Source of the DNA: JBDIVL01 sp039794405 | GTDB lineage: Bacteria; Planctomycetota; Brocadiia; Brocadiales; Brocadiaceae | Assembly (NCBI GenBank): GCA_039794405.1 | Contig: JBDIVL010000026.1 | Span: 1-63,956 of the forward strand | Reading direction: 5' to 3' | Length of the DNA: 63,956 bases | Shown here: piece by piece, positions 1 through 9,049 of the stretch | Layout: each line of letters starts with the position of its first letter | How positions within the stretch are numbered: position 1 is the stretch's first letter | Translations under genes and position numbers: made by a program | The notes under the pieces: model-generated | Told to the model about the DNA's origin: nothing | The model's input: only the letters and a program-made list of their open reading frames with translations | Database searches by the model: none

Positions 1-1293
1 TGTTGAAATCTTTCTTCCAATCAAGTATGCTACCATGATAAAGGGAAATGCAAGGATCAACAGTACAGAAGTTACAATGTAGTTTAGATTATAGGCAGCA
101 CCATATCCTTCATCTCTGTCTATCTCTACAATTATCCCCAAATTAAACTCAGGAAGCCAATACCACGCACCCAACACTGTTATCCCTCTATAGTTCTCAT
201 AGCCCTCTCCATCAAAACCATTATTTTCAAAAACACATTGCCGAACCCCGTAGGTTAATTCATCACTTCCCTGCTTTATTAACTTTAATTTCAGAGTGAA
301 CCTTTCCTCTACCAGTCCTACTTTTTTGTGATGTTCAGCAAATCTTGATTCCGTAATCATATATCCGTCTTTACTTATCAGATATGTCTCTCCCGTCTTC
401 CCCAGCTCGACATTTAACATCAAATCATTTAGTTTCGATACATCAATTATCAGGGCAACAACACCTATGACTGCTTCATTTTTATCTTTTAATGGAGATG
501 AGACAAATATCGTTGGCATACTGAGTTCCTTTTCTCCATATTGATTTTTTAAAGGAATATCGGATGGAACAACGCTTGATATGAATGTTTTTCCCTGAAT
601 TGCACCATGAAAATACCCTGTCTGTAAAATATCCCTTCCTATTTCTTCTTCCACGGTAGCAACAGTTACCAGTCCTTTGTCATTACTAATCAATATACCC
701 CTATAACCATATTCATTGTTTATCTCTTTCAAATATTGGACTATATCTAAATAGTCCTTATCCTCTTTTGTAATATTTACACTCTTAATGACAAAAGGAT
801 TATTTGCAATCACGCGCGCATTCATCATCCTTTCATGCATCCAATTTGTCACTAACGCTGCCTGGTTATAAGCAACACCGTCAATATTCCATATTAATAC
901 TTCCCGAATATCTGCCTGTATCCGAGGATAAGCGGTAATTCTCAACAAAAGGAACGGCAGTAGCACAAACATCATGAACAGAAGAGTAATACGGCTCTTC
1001 AGAGAGAAGGACATTACCCGCTTCCGCAATTGAATAAACTCAGGTTTAAACAATACTCGTAAGAGTAAAATAGTAATGACACATAAAATAATAGCCACAT
1101 TCGTTGCTATAATGATAGTGTTTCCTAAATGGAGTCCATAAACCAACCACAAACTGCTTCCCATTAATGTAAGGGCCATCATCATGGGTGAGACGTCAGT
1201 TAATGATTTGGTTTTTATGCCACGAATAATTTGTGGTATAAATCCGGCAGTTGAACAAATTGCAGCAATTACTCCGATTATGAACCATACCAT
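1..1293 (-). CDS. SemiSWEET (PQ-loop) domain fused to a Cache sensor module, partial
   Basis: Reading leftward from ATG at 1293, the frame stays open for 431 codons to the window edge, so the C-terminus is missing. Residues 1 to about 88 form a three-helix PQ-loop/SemiSWEET unit with the motif GFIPQIIRGIKT, closely similar to the separate gene at 2294-2584. A fourth membrane helix follows (around residues 100-118), then about 270 residues of extracytoplasmic Cache-type sensor (GKTGETYLISKDGYMI is typical of dCache), then another membrane helix ending in IGRKIS, where a HAMP linker normally starts. SemiSWEETs transport small sugars; Cache domains bind small ligands. The missing part is probably a signalling output (kinase, chemoreceptor or cyclase), which is inference. 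A weak GAGAG lies upstream of the start. Confidence 0.8.
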   Translation of the reverse strand, partial: MVWFIIGVIAAICSTAGFIPQIIRGIKTKSLTDVSPMMMALTLMGSSLWLVYGLHLGNTIIIATNVAIILCVITILLLRVLFKPEFIQLRKRVMSFSLKSRITLLFMMFVLLPFLLLRITAYPRIQADIREVLIWNIDGVAYNQAALVTNWMHERMMNARVIANNPFVIKSVNITKEDKDYLDIVQYLKEINNEYGYRGILISNDKGLVTVATVEEEIGRDILQTGYFHGAIQGKTFISSVVPSDIPLKNQYGEKELSMPTIFVSSPLKDKNEAVIGVVALIIDVSKLNDLMLNVELGKTGETYLISKDGYMITESRFAEHHKKVGLVEERFTLKLKLIKQGSDELTYGVRQCVFENNGFDGEGYENYRGITVLGAWYWLPEFNLGIIVEIDRDEGYGAAYNLNYIVTSVLLILAFPFIMVAYLIGRKIST

Positions 1294-1547
1294 AGTCCAT
1301 CTCTCATGAATTTTTTACTTTGGCGGAACAATTGGATAGAAAATGTTGACGTGCTCTTATGGCATGTTATCATATACTTCTGGATGTTTCATTTACAATT
1401 TGGATATTGGTATGTGTGCTTTAAACATTTTATCCGTTCGGGGGCAAAAATCTATAGAAGCAACCCCTGTGGATGGCACATGGCAGAGGACGAACCTTTA
1501 CATTACGCTTTCCGATTTATTAACGTCAGGAATAATTAATAGGCATT

Positions 1548-2030
1548 ATGGAAATTATCTTATTTGCAGTTTCACTTCTCATCATGTTCGTGGGAATGGC
1601 TGGAATTGTTATTCCAATAATACCCAGTACTCCACTCATTTGGTTTGGGGCATTTCTGTATGCTATATTCACCCATTTTGAAAAGATTACATGGATGGTA
1701 CTGCTGTTATTCGCACTGCTCACAATTCTTTCAATTGTACTTGAAAACCTCGGGAATGTGTACGGTGCAAAGAAATTTGGGGCAACAAAATGGGGAATCA
1801 TCGGTTCAGTAATAGGCACAGGGGCCGGACTTTATCTCGGCGGACCTGTGGGTTTAATCTTAGGTCCTATTGTTGGTACTATAATCTTTGAATTTATCGG
1901 TGGAAAGGGCTACAGGGCCGCATTGAAATCAGGACTCGGTAATTTTGCAGGCTTCCTCGGTGGTTCGTTAGTAAAAATACTCATTGGTCTGGCTATGATT
2001 TTTATGTTCATCTGGAATGTATTTGGATAG
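1548..2030 (+). CDS. DUF456 family membrane protein
   Basis: This 160-residue protein is almost wholly hydrophobic, with four to five membrane segments and Gly-rich turns such as GAGLYLGGPVGLILGPIVG. That glycine-zipper-like pattern, and the opening with PIIPSTPLIWFGAFLYA, are characteristic of DUF456, a widespread inner-membrane family of unknown function. The length is normal for the family. It is transcribed away from the sensor fusion on its left and has no operon partner. There is no strong ribosome binding site; the chosen ATG begins the first hydrophobic helix. Confidence 0.8.
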   Translation: MEIILFAVSLLIMFVGMAGIVIPIIPSTPLIWFGAFLYAIFTHFEKITWMVLLLFALLTILSIVLENLGNVYGAKKFGATKWGIIGSVIGTGAGLYLGGPVGLILGPIVGTIIFEFIGGKGYRAALKSGLGNFAGFLGGSLVKILIGLAMIFMFIWNVFG

Positions 2031-2293
2031 TTAAATTCCAAAAATGATAACATCTTAGCCAAAGGCGCAGGAAACACAAGGAAAACAGTTCTACGGGAGT
2101 CAGAGGCAGAAAATGGAAATCTAACTTCCACATCTAATCCGAACGAGTCGGAAGAGACAAAACCAGGATATAGCTCGTGGTTAGATAAATTACATGGTTG
2201 AATGGATACATGGTTAGATAGTTGTTATGGAAGAAACCGTTATTGCAATAAAAACCTCTTTATATCCCTTTCTTTTCCTTTCAAGACAAGAAT

Positions 2294-2584
2294 TCAATCG
2301 ATTGTTTCTTGCATATGCAGTTTTTGTCCATTTCTTTTAAAGAAAAACCGCAAAGATAGAATCGTAAGGACAAATGAAAGGGTAAATCCATTAGCAAGTA
2401 TGATAATGGGATTTTTTAAATGAATTCCGTAAACTAACCATAAACTACATCCAATCACTAAAAGAGTAAGCATTGTTGGAGAAACGTCTTTTAATTCCCT
2501 GGTTTTTATACCACGAATAATTTGTGGTATGAATCCTACCGTAGTACAAATTGCAGCAATCGTCCCCAGTATATACCATAACAT
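2294..2584 (-). CDS. SemiSWEET family (PQ-loop) transporter
   Basis: The 96-residue protein has three predicted membrane helices and the PQ motif in GFIPQIIRGIKT, the signature of bacterial SemiSWEETs, which dimerise to make a sugar uniporter. It is a near-copy of the N-terminal domain of the fusion protein at 1-1293: both start with GxIAAIC-TxGFIPQIIRGIKT-type sequence and share DVSP, SLWLVYG and H-L-x-N-x-I-I positions. The two genes therefore look like a local duplication followed by fusion or fission. The C-terminal tail is charged and slightly longer than in typical SemiSWEETs of about 85-90 residues. Confidence 0.85.
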   Translation of the reverse strand: MLWYILGTIAAICTTVGFIPQIIRGIKTRELKDVSPTMLTLLVIGCSLWLVYGIHLKNPIIILANGFTLSFVLTILSLRFFFKRNGQKLHMQETID

Positions 2585-2623
2585 AATTTTTTCTCATCCT
2601 TTAATAAAACTATAAATCCTTTT

Positions 2624-2961
2624 TAAGTACCAGAACATAGATTCTTGATAATTGCTCAAAATTCTGTTGAAGACCTCCCCTTTGTCCCCTCCTTGCGTAG
2701 GAGGGGAACGGGGTGGTTATTAAAATTCATAAAACCCAACAGAATTTTGAGTAACTACGATTTTTGTACTTTTCTGGAGCATAGTCAGGGTTGGTTCAAT
2801 CGTCCACGATTGAACCGAAACGATTTGACACATTTGCCTATACCTGGCACTCATCAAAAGCCGTACATCAATTCCAAACGTATGGTTCAATCTACAAGAT
2901 TGAATCAACATTGACCAACCTTGGGAAAATAAAGATACAAATATTTCTGTCCAGGTACTTA
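2624..2961. repeat. MITE-like palindromic element, copy 1, carrying a nested second element
   Basis: The outer ends are inverted: TAAGTACCAG on the left and CCAGGTACTTA on the right. Inside are two hairpins built on GGTTCAATC/GATTGAA(C/T)C at about 2792-2816 and 2883-2907. The closest relative is 26306-26628, with shorter relatives at 9050-9211, 20990-21051 and 35891-36166. A separate palindromic element interrupts the left part (2655-2751). The right end overlaps the uvrB stop codon. No protein is encoded. Confidence 0.75.
2655..2751. repeat. Nested palindromic insertion inside MITE-like copy 1
   Basis: Perfect 15-bp inverted ends CTCAAAATTCTGTTG (2655-2669) and CAACAGAATTTTGAG (2737-2751) enclose an imperfect C-rich/G-rich hairpin. 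Copy 4 of the host element (26306-26628) lacks this block at the equivalent position, so it inserted into the older repeat. Confidence 0.7.
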
Positions 2962-4977
2962 TGTTTTCCCACCATGGAGAATATCATCATATTTATTTCC
3001 ACCACAGACACCGAACTTTGACTGGATCTGTTGTATTTTATCTCTCAATTCAGCCGCCCGTTCAAATTCTAATGCCTCTGCTGCCCTGAACATTTCTTCC
3101 TCTAACTCCTTAACAAATTCCTGAGTAATGTACTCTTCTTCACTTTCAGCAACGGTTTCATAAACAATCTTATGCGATGAGACCTCATCTTCGATACCTT
3201 TTTTTATCTCTTTTCTTATCGTAGTAGGAGTAATATTGTGTTTTTTATTATACACCATTTGAAGTGTTCGCCGGCGATTGGTTTCATCGATAGCTCGTTT
3301 CATTGAATTTGTTATCCTATCGGCATACAATATCACTTCGGCATTTACATTCCTTGCAGTTCGGCCAATAGTTTGTATTAAGGAGGTTTCAGAACGCAGA
3401 AATCCTTCCTTGTCTGCATCCAGGATCGCTACCAGGGATACTTCCGGCAAATCGAGTCCCTCTCTTAGTAAATTAACACCGATCAGAACATCGAACTTCC
3501 CCAATCTCAAGTCTCTCAATATTGTCACCCTTTCTATCGCATTTATCTCTGAATGGAGGTACATACCCTTGAATCCTTCTTCTTTTACATATTCATTTAA
3601 ATCTTCGGCGAGCCGTTTTGTTAACGTGGTAACCAGCACGCGTTCCTTTCTCTGTATCCGTATCTTAATTTGCTTCAATAAGTCATCTACCTGAGTTTTT
3701 GCTGGCTTTACATGAATTACAGGATCAACAAGACCCGTCGGACGGATAATTTGTTCAACAACATGCCCATGGCACTTTTTCAACTCATACGACCCGGGCG
3801 TTGCCGAAACAAACAGAATCTGGTGAATCCGCTTCTCCCACTCATCAAACCTTAAAGGGCGGTTGTCCAGTGCGGAGGGTAAACGAAAACCATATTCAAC
3901 AAGGGTCTCCTTGCGTGCCCGGTCACCATGGTACATACCTGCAATCTGTGGAACAGAAACATGTGACTCATCGATAATAAGGAAGAAGTCCTTGGGAAAG
4001 TAGTCGAAAAGTGTGTACGGTGTCTCCCCGGGTACACGACCGCTGAGATGTCTTGAATAGTTTTCAATACCATGGCAATAACCAACTTCCAAAAGCATCT
4101 CCATATCATAGCGCGTACGAGCTTCTAATCTCTGAGCCTCGAGGAATTTCCCTTTCGAACGAAGTTCCTTAAGCCGGTCATTCAATTCATACTCGATAGA
4201 TTTAACCACCCCTTCAATCTTTCCTTCCGGCATTACAAAATGTTTGGCAGGATAAATTGATATCTCTTTAACCTCTTGTAATGAATTTCCGGTCATCGGA
4301 TCGATTATGGAAATCTTGTCGATTTCGTCCCCAAATAATTCTATACGAAGAGCGGTCTCCTCATAAGCAGGAAAAACTTCTACCACATCACCACGAACCC
4401 TTAATGAACCGCGAACGAAATGAATATCATTTCGTTCATATTGAATATTGATTAGCTTTCTTAATAATGTGTTCCGTTCAATAAAATCACCTTTTTGGAG
4501 GTGTATGTACATTTCCTGATATTCCTCAGGAGAGCCCAAACCGTAAATACACGAAACACTAGCAACAATAATAATATCCTTCCGAGACATGAGAGTACTG
4601 GTAGCAGCAAGGCGAAGACGGTCGATCTCCTGATTGATTGTAGCTTCTTTCTCAATGTAAATATCACGCTGTGGAATATATGCCTCAGGCTGATAATAAT
4701 CATAATAGCTCACGAAATAACCCACGGCGTTATCGGGAAAGAAGCTCTTAAACTCACTGTAAAGCTGGGCGGCGAGTGTCTTATTGTGCGTCATAACTAA
4801 TGTAGGTTTTTCCAGGGATGCGATAACATTAGCCATAGTAAAGGTCTTTCCTGAACCGGTAACACCGAGTAAGGTCTGATAAGAAGTACTTTTCTTATAT
4901 CCGTCAACCAGTTGTTTTATTGCATGAGGCTGATCGCCCTGTGGTGTAAAAGATGAAACTAATGTAAAAATAGACAT
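2959..4977 (-). CDS. uvrB: Excinuclease ABC subunit B
   Basis: This is the full-length, 672-residue UvrB, the DNA-damage-verifying helicase of nucleotide excision repair that receives damaged DNA from UvrA and recruits UvrC. The Walker A motif GVTGSGKT is at residues 38-45, the damage-probing beta-hairpin region (YYQPEAYIPQRD) at about 94-105, helicase motifs including the SQ/TIGRTARN type (LIQTIGRTARN) lie in the second RecA domain, and a C-terminal UVR motif (AAEALEFERAAELRDKI) near 633-650 serves UvrC contact. The gene lies 3 bp downstream of the permease gene and is probably co-transcribed. Its TAA stop comes from the terminal repeat of the adjoining MITE-like element. Confidence 0.97.
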   Translation of the reverse strand: MSIFTLVSSFTPQGDQPHAIKQLVDGYKKSTSYQTLLGVTGSGKTFTMANVIASLEKPTLVMTHNKTLAAQLYSEFKSFFPDNAVGYFVSYYDYYQPEAYIPQRDIYIEKEATINQEIDRLRLAATSTLMSRKDIIIVASVSCIYGLGSPEEYQEMYIHLQKGDFIERNTLLRKLINIQYERNDIHFVRGSLRVRGDVVEVFPAYEETALRIELFGDEIDKISIIDPMTGNSLQEVKEISIYPAKHFVMPEGKIEGVVKSIEYELNDRLKELRSKGKFLEAQRLEARTRYDMEMLLEVGYCHGIENYSRHLSGRVPGETPYTLFDYFPKDFFLIIDESHVSVPQIAGMYHGDRARKETLVEYGFRLPSALDNRPLRFDEWEKRIHQILFVSATPGSYELKKCHGHVVEQIIRPTGLVDPVIHVKPAKTQVDDLLKQIKIRIQRKERVLVTTLTKRLAEDLNEYVKEEGFKGMYLHSEINAIERVTILRDLRLGKFDVLIGVNLLREGLDLPEVSLVAILDADKEGFLRSETSLIQTIGRTARNVNAEVILYADRITNSMKRAIDETNRRRTLQMVYNKKHNITPTTIRKEIKKGIEDEVSSHKIVYETVAESEEEYITQEFVKELEEEMFRAAEALEFERAAELRDKIQQIQSKFGVCGGNKYDDILHGGKT

Positions 4978-4980
4978 GTA

Positions 4981-6270
4981 TTAACCCGTATAGTATTTTG
5001 AAGATTTATACCGTGAAACAAATTCATCAATGAAAACTTTTAACGTTGCAGCAATTGGTACAGCGAGCAGTAATCCCAGAAATCCCCATAACTGCCCGAA
5101 TATTAAGATAGACAAGATTACCATGGCTGGATGTATCGATAACTCTTTTCCCACAACCCTGGGAGTTATTACCGTTGCCTCAAGTGATTGTCCAACAACA
5201 AAGGTTATAATAACATAAAAAATATGCTGGAAATCATGAAACTCGAAAAGAGCAAGGAGAGAAGCCAAAATAATTCCAATACCGGTACCTACATAAGGAA
5301 TGAGATTACCAAAACCACCGATAAAGCCAATAAGAATTGATAAATCGATGCCGGCAATTGATAAACCAATACTGTAGATAATAGAAAGGGCAAAACAGAC
5401 GATAAGCTGCCCTCGCAGATAATACCGAAGGTTATGATTTACTTTCAATACAAGATTTATAATATGCTCCCTTTTCGATAAAGGAATAAGATTTTTCATT
5501 TTTCTCATAATAACATCAAAATCTTTTAGTAGATAAATAGATACAACGCTAAAGATGATAAAATTTACCGCAATGCTAAAGAATCCAAAGGTACCATAAA
5601 AGATACTTTTTATCGCCCCCGCCAGGAAATCCATCGCCTGTGGAAGATATTTTTTTAGATTCCATATCGCTTCGGCTATACGTTTCTGCAATTGGACTTC
5701 TGACTTCGGTTTCTCTTTTTGAACGGGGGAGGGTTCTTGTTCTTTACGTTGTTTTGTGTCTTTTGGTTCAGCCTTTTCAAAGAGTTCTTGTTTACTCAAT
5801 TTTTCTATATCAGTATGCTCTGTCTTTTCGATTTGTTCTTCCAAAACTGGTTTTACCAATCTGGCAATGTCTCTATTACCATATTTTTCAACCCATTTTT
5901 CGACGACATTGAGATATCCTGGATATTGCTCTTTAATTATACTTCCCACATGATAAATTCCATTAACAGTCCTGGGAACAGCATATGCGAGAAATCCAGC
6001 AGTAATCATAAGAATGCCAACAATAAGGACAAAAATCACAAGTACACGCCGTATACTCTTATGGAGGAATCGACATGTCTTGTGCTCAACAAAATCAACG
6101 ACAGGATCAAAAATATAAGCAACGATAAAGGCCAAGAGAAGTGAAATTAGCGGTCCTCTCAATACATAACACAAAAAGAGGAAAATAATACTTGAGATAC
6201 CTATTAGTATTACACGTACCCATACATTATCTAAAATCCTTTGTCGTTCTTTATTCATGGTCTTTCTCAT
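4981..6270 (-). CDS. AI-2E family transporter (PerM/TqsA-like permease)
   Basis: The 429-residue membrane protein has two N-terminal helices, a long hydrophilic loop (about residues 120-215, rich in Lys and Glu), then a cluster of five to six helices with the family motifs GFIGGFGNLIPYVGTGIG and the C-terminal GQLWGFLGLLLAVPIAA. This is the AI-2E/PerM/UPF0118 family; members include TqsA (autoinducer-2 export) and Na+/H+ antiporters, so the substrate cannot be assigned. A second ATG five codons in is equally possible. The stop is 3 bp before uvrB, suggesting an operon. The charged loop with KEQEPSPVQKEKPKSE is longer than usual. Confidence 0.85.
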   Translation of the reverse strand: MRKTMNKERQRILDNVWVRVILIGISSIIFLFLCYVLRGPLISLLLAFIVAYIFDPVVDFVEHKTCRFLHKSIRRVLVIFVLIVGILMITAGFLAYAVPRTVNGIYHVGSIIKEQYPGYLNVVEKWVEKYGNRDIARLVKPVLEEQIEKTEHTDIEKLSKQELFEKAEPKDTKQRKEQEPSPVQKEKPKSEVQLQKRIAEAIWNLKKYLPQAMDFLAGAIKSIFYGTFGFFSIAVNFIIFSVVSIYLLKDFDVIMRKMKNLIPLSKREHIINLVLKVNHNLRYYLRGQLIVCFALSIIYSIGLSIAGIDLSILIGFIGGFGNLIPYVGTGIGIILASLLALFEFHDFQHIFYVIITFVVGQSLEATVITPRVVGKELSIHPAMVILSILIFGQLWGFLGLLLAVPIAATLKVFIDEFVSRYKSSKYYTG

Positions 6271-6424
6271 TCAAAACAAAGATTTTGTTGTGGTCTCGTT
6301 CCAAAGCTGGAAATCATACCTTCGGCGACTTCTTTATAATACCTCTGTAGGGACGAACCTTGTCTTCGCCCAAATGGGAAACAAACAGAAACGTTTGAAT
6401 CGTACAGGGTAAAGGTGAACACAT

Positions 6425-6453
6425 GTAGGGGCAGGTTTAAAACCTGCCCCTAC
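6425..6453. repeat. GTAGGGGCAGG palindrome with conserved 3' tail, copy a
   Basis: A near-perfect palindrome with arms GTAGGGGCAGGTTT, followed by the AT-rich core TTCCTATACATTAAAATTAG ending near 6490. The same pairing of palindrome and tail occurs at 28757-28786; a decayed form is at 8254-8287. It lies in the 294-bp gap between two minus-strand genes and has no T-run, so it is not an obvious terminator. Confidence 0.7.
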
Positions 6454-6564
6454 AACGAAACGTTGAAATTCCTATACATTAAAATTAGGAACAAGAAGCA
6501 TAGAGGAACGTATTTTCATTTTCCACCCTTCTATCCTCTCTTTCCAGAACGTAATAATTTATTT

Positions 6565-6960
6565 TTAATGTTCGTTGAATTCGTCCCCTGATCCAATTTT
6601 TATATGGTCCTTTATAGCTTCAATAACAGATGTGCCTATACCCTTTACCTTGGATAACTCATCCAAAGATTTAAAATCACCATACTTTTCTCGATGCATA
6701 ATAATAGCCTTCGCCTTTACTTCTCCTAATTTTGGCAATAACACTAATTCATACCAGGGAGCCTTATTGATATCTAATTTAACTTTTATATCTTCGGAAC
6801 TAAGATTGCTGGTAATCTCTGTATCTGGTAACCACCAATGGTGGTCCACGCCTATTTTTATTATAATACCGACAAACAATGATGTAGCTAAAAAGAAAAT
6901 AACGATGATTTGTTTTTGTATCGGAGAGTCTTTGCCAGGCGGTTTCGGTGATATTTGCAT
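6565..6960 (-). CDS. ComEA-like helix-hairpin-helix protein, membrane anchored
   Basis: This 131-residue protein has an N-terminal membrane helix (about 20-40) followed by two helix-hairpin-helix motifs in the last 60 residues (LDINKAPWYELVLLPKLG and FKSLDELSKVKGIG). The arrangement matches ComEA-family DNA receptors, which bind incoming double-stranded DNA at the outer face of the inner membrane, although many single-TM HhH proteins of this size exist outside competence systems. No other competence genes are in the window. The opening reading LDINKAP is the family hallmark of DINxA. Confidence 0.8.
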   Translation of the reverse strand: MQISPKPPGKDSPIQKQIIVIFFLATSLFVGIIIKIGVDHHWWLPDTEITSNLSSEDIKVKLDINKAPWYELVLLPKLGEVKAKAIIMHREKYGDFKSLDELSKVKGIGTSVIEAIKDHIKIGSGDEFNEH

Positions 6961-7220
6961 AATGACTCTGTAAGAGAAAAAAAGATAAACACCTGATTAG
7001 GATAAATGTTATGTTGAATTAATTGAGGTGTCAAGGGAATTATTTCAGTCAAAACGGAAATTGCTTTTTGTCTTGAAATAATTATCCGTATTTAGGTAAA
7101 ATCCCCTTTGTATTCCCATAAGATTAAAAACTTATGATCGTCAAAAAGAACCACCCTCATACATCTTTGAGTCTAAAGATGTATCCATTCAAATCTCCTT
7201 CCTTTTTGAAGGGACAATTT

Positions 7221-8123
7221 ATGGCAAAAACGAATTCACCTCCTGATATAACAGCAAAGACCTTATCTACGAGAGATAAATTTTTCTCATTGAAATATCA
7301 TGGCTGGTTAGGTATCGGGTTAATTTGTTTTGTGGAGTTTTGCTTGTTTACCCAACGACACTTTTACTTTGCCTATAAAGTAAGCGTATGGGCAACCCCT
7401 TTATGCTGGTTAGGCTATGTAATGTTTTTAGATGCTGTTATTTTTAGGCTCAAAGGGAACTCCCTTCTCTGTAACCGAAGGCAAGAATTTTACACCCAGA
7501 TACCCTTATCTATTGCTTTCTGGCTTTTGTTTGAATTTTATAACCTCCATCTCGCAAATTGGGAGTATCACGGCTTGCCGAAGAACAAGATAGAACTCAG
7601 TATAGGCATGGGATTAGCCTTCGGGATGATCATGCCCGGAATGTTTCAGACAACAGAACTTCTTGAAACCCTTCATTTCTTTGACCGGTTCCGGATCAGT
7701 AATCTGCGAATCTCGAACAGGATTATTTACAGCAGCATTGTCCTTGGATTCTTTTTCATCATGACACCACTACTTCTCAGCAGGGATTATGCCCGCTATC
7801 TCTTTGGACTGGTGTGGACTGGGTATGTGATGATATTTGATCCTATTGTATACTGTAGTAGGGGAGAGTCCTTATTAAAGGACCTGGAAGATGGGAGACT
7901 CTCCCGCATCTTAAGCCTGTTTACAGCCGGTTATATCTGCGGCTTCCTGTGGGAATTTTGGAATTATTGGGCCGCATCAAAGTGGGTATATACCGCCCCT
8001 TTTATGAAGGATGTAAAAATTTTCGAAATGCCTGTGGCAGGATTCTTAGGATTTGGACCTTTTGCATGGGAATATTTCTGTTTTTATCATTTTTGCAAGC
8101 TGGTGAGGAAAAAATCCGGGTAA
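7221..8123 (+). CDS. Integral membrane protein of unknown function
   Basis: I do not recognise a family. The 300-residue product has about eight hydrophobic segments and looks internally duplicated: two halves each contain a segment of the form WxGYVMxxDxxxxxxxGxSLL (GYVMFLDAVIFRLKGNSLL and GYVMIFDPIVYCSRGESLL) followed by an aromatic-rich helix with FEFYN or WEFWNYW. ATG at 7221 is preferred because AAGGGA lies 6 bp upstream; the alternative ATG at 7134 has no ribosome binding site and would add a hydrophilic leader. It is a single-gene unit between repeats. Confidence 0.6.
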   Translation: MAKTNSPPDITAKTLSTRDKFFSLKYHGWLGIGLICFVEFCLFTQRHFYFAYKVSVWATPLCWLGYVMFLDAVIFRLKGNSLLCNRRQEFYTQIPLSIAFWLLFEFYNLHLANWEYHGLPKNKIELSIGMGLAFGMIMPGMFQTTELLETLHFFDRFRISNLRISNRIIYSSIVLGFFFIMTPLLLSRDYARYLFGLVWTGYVMIFDPIVYCSRGESLLKDLEDGRLSRILSLFTAGYICGFLWEFWNYWAASKWVYTAPFMKDVKIFEMPVAGFLGFGPFAWEYFCFYHFCKLVRKKSG

Positions 8124-8253
8124 TATCGCTTCTCTTTACTACGTAAGTTTCAAGGGTGGTTCAACCCTACTGATAGAACTATACGTTTTGAATTGATCTG
8201 TAAACCTCGAACCAATGTTAAATATACAAAAATGTAAGACGTTCAGTTCAATT

Positions 8254-8287
8254 GTAGGGGCAGGTTTGAAACCTGCCCTGACACTAC
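8254..8287. repeat. GTAGGGGCAGG palindrome, decayed copy b
   Basis: The left arm GTAGGGGCAGGTTT is intact, but the right arm reads AAACCTGCCCTGACACTAC and has small changes. It lies in the intergenic region between the convergent 7.2-kb membrane gene and msrA. Confidence 0.6.
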
Positions 8288-8338
8288 ACATTGCGATAAT
8301 ATATTGTTGTTATTGAAATTTTCCAAAAAACTACACTG

Positions 8339-8986
8339 TTACCGTTTCTTCAGTTTTGCACGATACTGCTTACGAAGTTCTTCTACTTTCGGTGTTATTA
8401 CCGCACGGCAGTAAGGCTGTTCGGGGTTGCGCTTGTAGTACTCCTGGTGATATTCCTCGGCTGGATAAAATGCTGTAAATGGAGCAACTTCCGTTACGAT
8501 TGGTGCATCCCATATCTTCGCCGTATTAACTTCCTGAATCACTTGTTCAGTAATTTCCTTTTGCTCCTGAGTATGGTAAAAAATCGCCGATCGATATTGT
8601 GTACCCACATCAGCACCCTGCCGGTTCAGTGTTGTAGGGTTATGAATGGTAAAAAAGATTTCAAGGAGATCTTTGAAAGAGATGATGTTCGGATCAAAGG
8701 TGATCTGAACCACCTCGGCATGCCCAGTAGTACCCAAGCAAACTTGCTGATATGATGGTTTAGATACATGACCACCTGAGTATCCTGATTCGACCTTTTC
8801 TACCCCGCTCAGCTCAGTAAATACGGCTTCCAGGCACCAGAAGCATCCTCCGGCAAGTGTTGCGATCTCTTTATTTTTGCTGACAGTGGCATGAGATTCC
8901 ATTTGGCCTCCAGTTTGAGCTCTAGAATCAATGGTAAAAGAGATACAAATAAGTAAGATGCACAAGTTATAAATAATATACTTCAC
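8339..8986 (-). CDS. msrA: Peptide methionine sulfoxide reductase MsrA, exported
   Basis: The 215-residue enzyme reduces methionine-S-sulfoxide in damaged proteins. The catalytic motif GCFWC is at residues 47-51 (active Cys48), with the conserved GYSGG, TGHAEVVQITFDP and EEYHQEYY segments downstream. Unlike cytosolic MsrA, it starts with a hydrophobic leader (LCILLICISFTIDSRA) that looks like a signal peptide cleaved after SRA, so it should act in the periplasm. The start codon is GTG; no better in-frame ATG exists upstream of the leader. A resolving Cys near the C-terminus (PYCRAVI) is present. Confidence 0.95.
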   Translation of the reverse strand: MKYIIYNLCILLICISFTIDSRAQTGGQMESHATVSKNKEIATLAGGCFWCLEAVFTELSGVEKVESGYSGGHVSKPSYQQVCLGTTGHAEVVQITFDPNIISFKDLLEIFFTIHNPTTLNRQGADVGTQYRSAIFYHTQEQKEITEQVIQEVNTAKIWDAPIVTEVAPFTAFYPAEEYHQEYYKRNPEQPYCRAVITPKVEELRKQYRAKLKKR

Positions 8987-9049
8987 TTAATCCCCAGCTA
9001 AAATATAGTAGTAATCAGTAGGCTGGTACAAGCGCAGTGAATCCTACGC

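Noticed and set aside
1306..1681. Two overlapping + strand frames before the DUF456 gene
   Set aside because: They fall in the short gap and the DUF456 start region, lack family resemblance and conflict with the clear DUF456 frame.
2655..2751. Rho-independent terminator for uvrB or the SemiSWEET gene
   Set aside because: The stem-loop lacks a following T-run in either direction and has features of an inserted element instead.
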